A DNA stretch of 23,911 bases from positions 1 to 23,911 of the forward strand of contig JBDTLT010000067.1 of assembly GCA_039934635.1 (NCBI GenBank), read 5' to 3'. Origin of the DNA: DATLFA01 sp039934635 (GTDB lineage Bacteria; Actinomycetota; Acidimicrobiia; Acidimicrobiales; WLNW01). The notes beneath the pieces are model-generated. The model saw only the letters and a list, made by a program, of their open reading frames with translations, ran no database searches and had not been told where the DNA came from. Below are positions 13,627 through 20,219 of this stretch, in pieces. Each line of letters opens with the position of its first letter. The first letter of the stretch is position 1. The position numbers were made by a program, and so were the translations under genes.

Positions 13627-15258
13627 ATGACGGGCCGATGGAGACCCCGTCAGCGCACGATCATGGACTTGACTCGCAATACCTCCAAATGGGATCGCCG
13701 GGTGAACGCCGCCACGGGGCGGCTTCGCACGAACGACAAGGTCGTAGAGGTGGATACCGCGCGCCCTGCGCCGCTCATCCCACCCGACCTCGCACCTGAC
13801 GACATGGCCGCGGCCGAGGCGTTGCTGCGGGCCGCATCGACGACGCATCCGTTCGAGGCGACACTGCTCGTGCGGCGCATGCTCGCCAGCGAAACGGCGT
13901 ACTACCGCCTGTGGATTCGCAGCGATGCCGAAGGCGTCCAGAGCGATCTCATTCATGACACGGCGCTGACCGATCCACTCACCGCGCTGCCCGGACGCGG
14001 CGTGCTGAGTGAAGAGATTCGCCACGCGATCGAGCACTCGATGCCGGAACAACGCGTTGCGGTGATCTTGCTCGGAATCGATCGTTTTCGCGCCGTCAAC
14101 GAGGCGCGCGGTTTCCACGGCGGGGACGAGTTGTTGCAGTGGGTTGGTTGGACCCTTCAGCGGCGCGTGCGCGACGTCGACTTCGTCGGTCGTCTGGGCG
14201 GGGACGAGTTCGTCGTGATCGCCACCGGCCTACGCGGCGACGACGACGCATACGCGTTCGCCGATTCACTACGGACGTGCACGACGACGCGCGAGGCAAT
14301 GGGCGGTCCCGCCAACGGCGTCACGCTCAGCGCCGGCGTCGCGGTGGGCGATGCCACGCGCTCGCCCGACGAACTGTTGCTCGAAGCCGACAAGGCACTC
14401 GCGGTCGCCAAGAAGGATGGGCGCGACCGCACGCAACTGTACGACGCTCGTCTCGGTCAGATCACCCAACAACGCATCAACGCCGACGATCGCTTGCGCC
14501 GCGCGCTCGAGGCCGGCGCGATCGATAACAACTACCAACCGATTCTCGAGACGGCAAGCGGCGCCATCGTGGCGATGGAAACCTTGATCCGTCTCGCCGA
14601 CGACAACCAACTGCCGTTGCGCCCGTTCGAGATCCTGCGCGCCGCGAAGGACACCGGACTACTCGGCCAAGTCGACATGCATGTGTTACAACAGGCATGC
14701 GCCGACATTGCGCAGTGGACGGCGTTCGCCCCCGAACTGGTATTGACGCTCAACCTTCACATCAAGCAGTTTCGCGATCCGAAGCTCACCATGGCCGTAG
14801 CGCACGCCACCAAACGAGTCGGGCTCAGCACCGAGAATCTCGGATTCGAAGTCGACCAGTCGATCCTCGCCGACATGAACGAAGCCTTCGAGATCACGGA
14901 ACGCTTGCAGGGCATGGGCGTCAAGATCTACATCGAAGCCTTCCAAGGCAGCGCGGGCGCGATCAAGAAGGTCAAAGAGTTGCGGCCCGACGGGGTCAAG
15001 CTCGATCGGGTGCTCGTCGCCGCGCTCGACGAGCCGTGGGGCAAAGCACTCGTCGAACCGATCGTGAGAGCTCTCGTCGACGACGAGCTCGAAGTCACCG
15101 CCGTCGGCGTGGCGACGCACGCGCAACTCGACCAGCTGCGCGACATGGGATGTCAACGCGTGCAGGGATATCTCTTCGCCCCGCCGTTGCCCGCGGCGTT
15201 GGCGCAAGCGATCTTGCTCGACAACCGACGCAAGCCCGTGCCCACGTTGCTCTTCTGA
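13627..15258 (+). CDS. GGDEF-EAL protein with degenerate EAL and altered GGDEF metal site
   Basis: A 543-residue soluble protein of the cyclic-di-GMP family with no membrane segment. Residues 1-110 are an unrecognised basic N-terminus. The GGDEF domain (about 112-275) has DPLTALPGR (116-124), the GGDEF signature at 191-195 and an RXXD inhibitory site (R182-D185). However, the first Asp of the DIDXFK metal motif is Gly (G150 in LLGIDRF). The EAL domain (about 290-535) has ETL (318-320) instead of EAL and keeps NLHIKQ and GYLFAPPLP, but the DDFG metal motif reads IEAF (435-438) and the late catalytic Glu is missing (AVGVAT). The EAL part is almost surely inactive and may bind c-di-GMP or a partner. 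Cyclase activity is doubtful. Start ATG 13627 is the first available; one at codon 13 is possible. Confidence 0.88.
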   Translation: MTGRWRPRQRTIMDLTRNTSKWDRRVNAATGRLRTNDKVVEVDTARPAPLIPPDLAPDDMAAAEALLRAASTTHPFEATLLVRRMLASETAYYRLWIRSDAEGVQSDLIHDTALTDPLTALPGRGVLSEEIRHAIEHSMPEQRVAVILLGIDRFRAVNEARGFHGGDELLQWVGWTLQRRVRDVDFVGRLGGDEFVVIATGLRGDDDAYAFADSLRTCTTTREAMGGPANGVTLSAGVAVGDATRSPDELLLEADKALAVAKKDGRDRTQLYDARLGQITQQRINADDRLRRALEAGAIDNNYQPILETASGAIVAMETLIRLADDNQLPLRPFEILRAAKDTGLLGQVDMHVLQQACADIAQWTAFAPELVLTLNLHIKQFRDPKLTMAVAHATKRVGLSTENLGFEVDQSILADMNEAFEITERLQGMGVKIYIEAFQGSAGAIKKVKELRPDGVKLDRVLVAALDEPWGKALVEPIVRALVDDELEVTAVGVATHAQLDQLRDMGCQRVQGYLFAPPLPAALAQAILLDNRRKPVPTLLF

Positions 15259-15267
15259 AGTTGCGGT

Positions 15268-15759
15268 CTAGGGCTCGAGCTCGCCCGGGGGGTCGCGCCG
15301 CGGTCGATTCTCGCGACCCTCGGTATCGATGATGTCGTCGTTGATCACAATGCGTGACCACATGCCCCCGCCGCGGGTGGCCGCGTTCTTGTAGACGTCG
15401 AGGCGCGATCGGTACCGGCGGATCAGCACGCCGCGCAACGCGATCCGCGTGGGCGGGAACAACAACAAGATGCCGAACGCGTCGGTGATGAACCCCGGCG
15501 TGAACAGCAACACGCCGGCCACCAAGAGGAGCAACCCGTCGACAACCGACTTGGTCGGTACGTTGCCCTCGCCCAGCTCGCGCTGGATGCGCATCACCAT
15601 GGCCAGCCCCTGACGGCGCACCAGCCACGCACCGACGATGCTGACCAACACCAGGACCGCGAGGGTATCGAGCCACCCGAAGGCACCCGCCACCTTGAAC
15701 ATGACGATCAGCTCGGCGACGGGCACCGCGATGACCAAGAGGAGCACGAGCAAGAACAC
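15268..15759 (-). CDS. fxsA: FxsA family membrane protein
   Basis: FxsA relieves phage T7 exclusion in E. coli when overproduced; its normal role is unknown. From GTG 15759 the protein has 163 residues: hydrophobic segments near 2-22, 27-47 and 75-101, the signature GAWLVRRQGL (43-52), a short amphipathic linker and LFTPGFITDAFGILLLFPPTR (85-105, a family hallmark). Residues 115-163 are a charged cytoplasmic tail. The start is fixed by TACGAT exactly 6 nt upstream; the long upstream extension of this frame lies over the divergent phosphotransferase gene and is spurious. It is convergent with the GGDEF-EAL gene, with 9 bp between stops. Confidence 0.9.
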   Translation of the reverse strand: MFLLVLLLVIAVPVAELIVMFKVAGAFGWLDTLAVLVLVSIVGAWLVRRQGLAMVMRIQRELGEGNVPTKSVVDGLLLLVAGVLLFTPGFITDAFGILLLFPPTRIALRGVLIRRYRSRLDVYKNAATRGGGMWSRIVINDDIIDTEGRENRPRRDPPGELEP

Positions 15760-15765
15760 GCCCGC

Positions 15766-15783
15766 ATCGTAGAGCGCTACCGT
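15766..15783. promoter_or_regulatory. Back-to-back leaderless -10 hexamers of fxsA and the phosphotransferase-selAB operon
   Basis: TACGAT on the minus strand (15766-15771) and TACCGT on the plus strand (15778-15783) are 6 bp apart, and each is 6 nt from its start codon (GTG 15759, ATG 15790). The -35 region of each promoter must lie inside the opposing gene's start, so the two cannot be occupied by polymerase at once. Confidence 0.55.
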
Positions 15784-15789
15784 CGATGC

Positions 15790-16881
15790 ATGGTCCCGGC
15801 AACGATCGACGACATCGACTCGGCATGGCTCGAAGACGTCTTGGCCGAGGCGGGCTTCGGGCGGGTGTGGCTCGACGACATCGCGGTCGAGCCGTTGGCC
15901 GTCGGCGTGGGCCTGCTCGGGTCGGTGGCCCGAGTGCGGCTCGCCCACACCGACGCGACGGCTCCGGCAACGGTGATCGTGAAGCTGCCGTCGCAGGACA
16001 TGCGCGCCCGATCGATCGCCGATCAGTTCGGCTATTACCGGCGCGAGGCGGGCACGTACCGCGACCTGCTGCACGACCTCCCCCGCGACGAGGTGCGCAC
16101 CCCACGGTGCTACGCGATCGTCGACGGCCCCATCGGGCCGGTACTCGTGCTCGAAGATCTGCCCCATCCCGTCGGTGATCAAGTTGCCGGGGCGACACGC
16201 GAGCAGGCACTCGCGGCGGCCGAACTGCTGGCGAACATTCACGCACGTTTCTGGGACAGCGACGTCTTGCAGCAACAGGCGTGGCTGCCCGGCCCGACCG
16301 ACGAGGTGATCGCGGGTTACGGCCGGCTCTTCGAGCTGACATGGCCGATGTTCGTGAACAGCTTCGGGTCCCACATCCCGCGTGAACATCTCGGCGCGGC
16401 CGAGCGGGCGATCTCGCACTTCGACCGGGTCGCCCAGAGCTTCGCCCAGGCACCGCAGACGTTGATCCACGGCGACTTCCGGCTCGACAACATGCTCTTC
16501 GCCCCGCACGAACTGGCGCCCGACGACGAGCCGATCGCGCACGTCGTCGACTGGCAGCTCGCCGCGCGCGGGCGGGGCCCGTACGATCTGGCGTTCTTCG
16601 TCGCCGGCAGCGTCACCTCGAACCAGCGGCGCCTCCACGAACGGGCGATCATCGAGCGTTATCACGGATACCTCCAGCTGGGCGGCGTCAGCGACTACAC
16701 GCTCGACGACTGCTGGCGCGACTATCACTGGGGCCACGTGCTCAACCTGCCCAACCCCATCACGGCGGCCGTTGCGGTGCCCCCGGGCAACGAACGCGGC
16801 CGGCAGTTGTTGGCGAGTAATGCCGAACGCGCGCTCGCGGCCATCGCCGACTTCGACCGTCGAGGTTTCTTCAATGCCTGA
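15790..16881 (+). CDS. Aminoglycoside phosphotransferase/choline-kinase-like protein
   Basis: A 363-residue kinase-fold protein that phosphorylates an unknown small molecule. Seen: a probable ATP-binding Lys in VIVKLPS (K65), YRREAGTY (83-90, helix C Glu), VLEDL (120-124, hinge), the catalytic loop HGDFRLDN (227-234, D229 as base, N234) and the metal-binding VDWQLAARGRGPYDLAFF (253-270, D254). This matches the APH family as found with acyl-CoA dehydrogenases or in CHK-kinase-like groups. Family members act on antibiotics, sugars, amino acids or choline, so resistance should not be assumed. Its stop overlaps selA by 8 bp and the operon promoter precedes it, so it is co-expressed with the selenocysteine genes. 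Whether it has a role in selenium metabolism is unknown. Confidence 0.85.
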   Translation: MVPATIDDIDSAWLEDVLAEAGFGRVWLDDIAVEPLAVGVGLLGSVARVRLAHTDATAPATVIVKLPSQDMRARSIADQFGYYRREAGTYRDLLHDLPRDEVRTPRCYAIVDGPIGPVLVLEDLPHPVGDQVAGATREQALAAAELLANIHARFWDSDVLQQQAWLPGPTDEVIAGYGRLFELTWPMFVNSFGSHIPREHLGAAERAISHFDRVAQSFAQAPQTLIHGDFRLDNMLFAPHELAPDDEPIAHVVDWQLAARGRGPYDLAFFVAGSVTSNQRRLHERAIIERYHGYLQLGGVSDYTLDDCWRDYHWGHVLNLPNPITAAVAVPPGNERGRQLLASNAERALAAIADFDRRGFFNA

Positions 16882-18139
16882 CGCCGCGCGGCCACCATCA
16901 GTCGACCGGTTGGCGCGTTCGCTGGCCGATACCGGGCTACCCCATCCTCTCCTCGTCGACGTGGCTCGGCGCGCGATCGCCTCGGGCGACACGTCCACGG
17001 TCGAGGCCCGCGCCCGCGACGACGCATCCGCTCTCGCGCGCACCTTGCTGCAACCGGTGATCAACGCGACCGGCGTGTTGCTGCACACCAACCTCGGGCG
17101 CGCTCCCTACGCGCCGCCGCTGTACGAGGGCTACACCAATCTCGAGCTCGATCTCGCGACCGGTGAACGCGGCTCTCGGCACGCACACGCCGCCAGCCTC
17201 ATGGCGCGAGCGTGCGGTGCCGAATCGGCCATCATCGTCAACAACTGTGCAGCCGCAGTGCTACTCGTACTCGCCGCGCTGGCCAACGGCCGCGGCGCGG
17301 TCGTGTCGCGAGGTGAGCTCGTCGAGATCGGTGGCGGCTTTCGCGTGCCCGAAGTGATGGCGCAGTCGGGCGCCCGGCTCATCGAAGTCGGCACCACCAA
17401 CCGCACGCGGCGAGCCGACTTCGAGCGCGCGATCGCCGACAACCTCGACGTCGCGCTCGTGATGCAGGTGCATCAGAGCAACTACCGCATCGTCGGCTTC
17501 ACCGAGGCACCCGACGCGCGCGACCTCGCCACCCTCGGCCCGCCGCTCGTCGTCGACATCGGCTCGGGCCTGCTCGACACGGCGTGCCCGTGGCTGGCCG
17601 ATGGCCCTCCTTCGTGGCTGCGCGACGAACCCGCGGCACGGCAGACACTCGAGGCGGGCGCGGCCCTCGTGACCTTTTCTGGCGACAAGTTGTTGGGTGG
17701 GCCGCAAGCGGGCGTCATCGCCGGACGCGCGGATCTCGTACAGCGCTGCGCCAAGCATCCACTCGCACGCGCGCTGCGGCCGGGCGGTCTGGTGCTGCAA
17801 TCGATGCAGTACGTCGCGCTGGCTTACCTCCGTCGCGACGGCAACGCCATCCCCTTCTGGCGCGCCGCAACCGCCCCATTGTCCGAATTGCGCGATCGAG
17901 CGGACGCGCTCGGTCGGGGCAAAGTCGTCGAGAGCATGGCGGTGCCCGGCGGTGGCACATTGCCCGGCGTCGAGATCCCGTCGATCGCGGTCGCGCTCGA
18001 TGGCGACCGCAGCGCCGCATTGCGCGCGTGGTCGCCTGCGATCATCGCGCGTGTCAACGACGGCGCCACCTACTTGGATCTGCGCACCATCGACCCATCA
18101 CACGACGCGCCCGTGCGCGCCGCGCTCGCCGCACTCTGA
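16874..18139 (+). CDS. selA: L-seryl-tRNA(Sec) selenium transferase
   Basis: Pyridoxal-phosphate enzyme that converts seryl-tRNA(Sec) to selenocysteyl-tRNA(Sec) using selenophosphate. It has 421 residues, slightly shorter than E. coli SelA. Landmarks: PVINATGVLLHTNLGRAP (61-78), the ERGSRH segment (98-103), NNCAAAVLL (123-131), SRGELVEIGGGFRVPEVM (145-162), and SGDKLLGGPQAG (269-280) with K272 as the PLP Schiff-base residue. The N-terminal tRNA-binding part (1-55) is present. The start is ATG 16874, inside the end of the phosphotransferase gene, and the stop overlaps selB by one base. All catalytic motifs look intact. Confidence 0.95.
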   Translation: MPDAARPPSVDRLARSLADTGLPHPLLVDVARRAIASGDTSTVEARARDDASALARTLLQPVINATGVLLHTNLGRAPYAPPLYEGYTNLELDLATGERGSRHAHAASLMARACGAESAIIVNNCAAAVLLVLAALANGRGAVVSRGELVEIGGGFRVPEVMAQSGARLIEVGTTNRTRRADFERAIADNLDVALVMQVHQSNYRIVGFTEAPDARDLATLGPPLVVDIGSGLLDTACPWLADGPPSWLRDEPAARQTLEAGAALVTFSGDKLLGGPQAGVIAGRADLVQRCAKHPLARALRPGGLVLQSMQYVALAYLRRDGNAIPFWRAATAPLSELRDRADALGRGKVVESMAVPGGGTLPGVEIPSIAVALDGDRSAALRAWSPAIIARVNDGATYLDLRTIDPSHDAPVRAALAAL

Positions 18140-19851
18140 TGCACGTCATCTCCACCGCGGGTCACGTCGATCACGGAAAGTCCACGTTGGTGCACACGCT
18201 CACCGGTATCGATCCCGATCGATGGGCCGAAGAAAAAGCGCGCGGGCTCACGATCGACTTGGGCTTCGCATCGTGCAAACTGCCATCGGGGCGTTCGATC
18301 GCCATCATCGATGTGCCGGGCCACGTTCGCTTCATCAAGAACATGCTCGCCGGTGTCGGTGCCATCGACGCCTGCATCTTCGTCGTCGCGGCAACCGAGG
18401 GTTGGAAGCCGCAATCAGAAGAGCATCTGCGCATTCTCGAATTGCTCGGCGTGCAGCACGGCGTGATCGCGCTGACCAAGGTCGGCATCGCCGACGACGA
18501 CCTTCGTGAGCTCGCGCGACTCGACGTCGAAGAGCACGTCGCCGGCACGTTTCTCGAAGGCGCCGAACTGATCGAGATCGACTGCATCGAAGGCATCGGC
18601 GTCGACGACTTCCGCTCGGCGCTCGACCGGCTGCTCGACGCGACACCGGCCGCGACAGACGTCGGTCGTCCCCGTTTGTGGATCGACCGCGCCTTCGCCG
18701 CCAAGGGCGCGGGCACCGTCGTCACCGGCACATTGACCGGCGGGCGATTGCGAGTCGACGACGAGGTCACGCTGTGGCCCGAAGGCCGCCAGGTCCGCGT
18801 CCGTGGCCTGCAGAGTCACCACGAGAGCCGCACCAAGATCGGCCCCGGCAACCGCGTTGCGGTCAACCTCTCGGGCGTCTCTCACGAAGACGTCGAGCGC
18901 GGTCACGTGCTCGTCGCGCCAAACCAATGGCACGTGACGCGGCGCGTCGATGCAGAGTTGCGCGTATTGAGCTCACTCACGCATGTCGTGTCGAGGCGCG
19001 GCGCGTACGTTGCCTACGTCGGCTCGGGCGAGCAACCGGTCAAGCTGCGCATCCTCGGCCCCAACTCGATCGCGCCGGGCAACGTCGGGCACGTTCGCAT
19101 GCACTTGCGCGACGCCGTGCCGCTGTTGCCCGGCGACCGCTTCGTCCTACGCGAGAGCGGCCGCGCCGAGACCGTCGGCGGGGGCGAGATGCTCGACGTC
19201 GAACCGATCATTCCCGCGTCGCGTGCGCGGCCCGACCGATCGGTCGACCGGGTCATCGCCGAACGGCGCTGGATCGAGCCCGAACGACTCCGACTGTTGA
19301 CGGGCGAACGGCGAGCGGCCACCGTCGGCAAATGGGTAGTCGACCCCGACGTGCTCGAACGCACCCAGGCCAGTCTGCGCGCGCGCATCGAGGCCGCCGG
19401 TCCGCTCGGCCTCGACGTCGCGTCGCTCGACGAACACGAACGTGCCGCGCTCACGCGGCTCGACGAGATCGCGGTCGAGAGCGGCCGCGCCCGACCGCGC
19501 GGGCAGGCCGATCCCCTCGCCGATCATCCCTACGTCGCGGCGCTCGAAGCCTCGCTGTTGGCCCCACCCGATCCGGTCGGGGTCGACCGCGGCGAGTTGC
19601 GAGAGTTGGTCAAGAGCGGACGGGTCGTCGAAGTCGACGGCGTCTTCTTCGCGGCGTCGGCGTTCGAGCGGGCCGCCCAGTTGTGCGCACAGCTGCTGCG
19701 AGAGCACTCCGACGGCTTCACCGTGGCCGACTTTCGCGATGCGGCCCACAACAGCCGCAAACATGCGTTGCCGATCTTGAACCGTCTCGACGCTACGGGT
19801 GTGCTGCGCCGGCGCGGCGATCTACGCATCGCCGGGCCCCGCCTGCCGTAG
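18139..19851 (+). CDS. selB: Selenocysteine-specific translation elongation factor
   Basis: GTPase that brings Sec-tRNA to UGA codons with a SECIS element. From ATG 18139 (overlapping the selA stop) it has 570 residues. G1 GHVDHGKS (8-15), G2 GLTIDLGF (36-43) and G3 DVPGH (58-62) are present. G4 reads LTKVG (112-116) where an Asp is expected. Domains II-III follow (about 180-345, with AFAAKGAGTVVTGTLTGG and GDRFVLRESGR). The C-terminal winged helices end with FTVADFRDAAHNSRKHALPILNRLDATGV, the SECIS-contacting WH4. It is somewhat shorter than E. coli SelB (614). Upstream open frame through selA is not coding. Convergent with whiB; a shared hairpin follows. Confidence 0.94.
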   Translation: MHVISTAGHVDHGKSTLVHTLTGIDPDRWAEEKARGLTIDLGFASCKLPSGRSIAIIDVPGHVRFIKNMLAGVGAIDACIFVVAATEGWKPQSEEHLRILELLGVQHGVIALTKVGIADDDLRELARLDVEEHVAGTFLEGAELIEIDCIEGIGVDDFRSALDRLLDATPAATDVGRPRLWIDRAFAAKGAGTVVTGTLTGGRLRVDDEVTLWPEGRQVRVRGLQSHHESRTKIGPGNRVAVNLSGVSHEDVERGHVLVAPNQWHVTRRVDAELRVLSSLTHVVSRRGAYVAYVGSGEQPVKLRILGPNSIAPGNVGHVRMHLRDAVPLLPGDRFVLRESGRAETVGGGEMLDVEPIIPASRARPDRSVDRVIAERRWIEPERLRLLTGERRAATVGKWVVDPDVLERTQASLRARIEAAGPLGLDVASLDEHERAALTRLDEIAVESGRARPRGQADPLADHPYVAALEASLLAPPDPVGVDRGELRELVKSGRVVEVDGVFFAASAFERAAQLCAQLLREHSDGFTVADFRDAAHNSRKHALPILNRLDATGVLRRRGDLRIAGPRLP

Positions 19852-19860
19852 TGACACGAC

Positions 19861-19880
19861 AGTAGGCCGAAGGGCCTACT
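19861..19880. terminator. Shared hairpin between convergent selB and whiB
   Basis: AGTAGGCC-GAAG-GGCCTACT is a perfect 8-bp stem with a 4-nt loop, 10 bp after the selB stop. It contains the whiB stop codon (19876-19878). A symmetric stem without strong T-tracts suggests a bidirectional terminator for both genes. Confidence 0.65.
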
Positions 19881-20136
19881 TGGTGAGCAGGCCCCGGCGC
19901 TCGAGCTCGTTCAGGCCACCCCAGATGCCATGCGGCTCTCGGATGCGCAGCGCGTATTCGAGGCAATCCTTGCGCACCGAACACGATGCGCAGATCGCCT
20001 TGGCCCGCTGCTCACGCTCGGCCTTCTCGTCTTTGCGCTCGAATGTGGACGGCGGGAAGAACATCACCGCCTGAGGCCCGCGACAGGCCGCCCGAACTTG
20101 CCATTCGACTTCAGAAGCTTGCGTCGTCACGGCCAC
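19876..20136 (-). CDS. WhiB-family [4Fe-4S] transcriptional regulator
   Basis: Actinobacteria-specific regulator that binds a [4Fe-4S] cluster and usually works through the principal sigma factor. It has 86 residues. The four cluster Cys are C18, C49, C52 and C58 (CX30CX2CX5C), and the beta-turn GIWGG (70-74) follows, then a basic C-terminus. The long X30 spacing between first and second Cys is slightly above the common range. Which Wbl paralogue this is cannot be read off. Its position near a pair of ArsA-like ATPases recalls whiB4 beside Rv3679-Rv3680 in M. tuberculosis, but the sequence is not obviously WhiB4. Start GTG 20134-20136 has a GGGGG stretch at a workable distance; a second GTG two codons in is possible. 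Confidence 0.93.
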   Translation of the reverse strand: MAVTTQASEVEWQVRAACRGPQAVMFFPPSTFERKDEKAEREQRAKAICASCSVRKDCLEYALRIREPHGIWGGLNELERRGLLTK

Positions 20137-20154
20137 AACTACCCCCGTTTCGGG

Positions 20155-20184
20155 ACCATATCCCTGCCCCTAGGCATCGCACAA
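20155..20184 (-). promoter_or_regulatory. Candidate whiB promoter
   Basis: TTGTGC (20179-20184), 18-bp spacer, TATGGT (20155-20160) on the minus strand, giving a leader of roughly 12 nt that contains the G-rich ribosome binding region. Confidence 0.45.
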
Positions 20185-20187
20185 GGC

Positions 20188-20219
20188 GAGGCCCGTCTCC
20201 GTTAAGATACCGGGCCCCT
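20188..20219 (-). terminator. Candidate hairpin after the NfeD gene
   Basis: GGCCCG (20190-20195) and CGGGCC (20211-20216) pair across a 15-nt loop; adding flanks gives 8 pairs with one G-U. It lies directly after the minus-strand stop at 20219, but there is no T-tract. Tentative. Confidence 0.3.

Noticed and set aside
15790..16881. Antibiotic-resistance phosphotransferase
   Set aside because: The kinase fold is shared by many housekeeping enzymes; operon context with selAB and no mobile-element signature give no support for resistance.
15760..17091. Upstream extension of the fxsA frame
   Set aside because: It would run antisense through the phosphotransferase and selA; FxsA homology begins at the GTG at 15759, which also has a leaderless hexamer.
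17584..18138. Upstream extension of the selB frame
   Set aside because: Arg-rich and overlapping intact selA; SelB homology begins at the ATG overlapping the selA stop.
19852..20218. Possible tRNA-Sec (selC) near selB
   Set aside because: The selB-whiB gap is only 24 bp and holds a terminator hairpin; the whiB-nfeD gap shows promoter elements but no cloverleaf, T-loop or CCA pattern.
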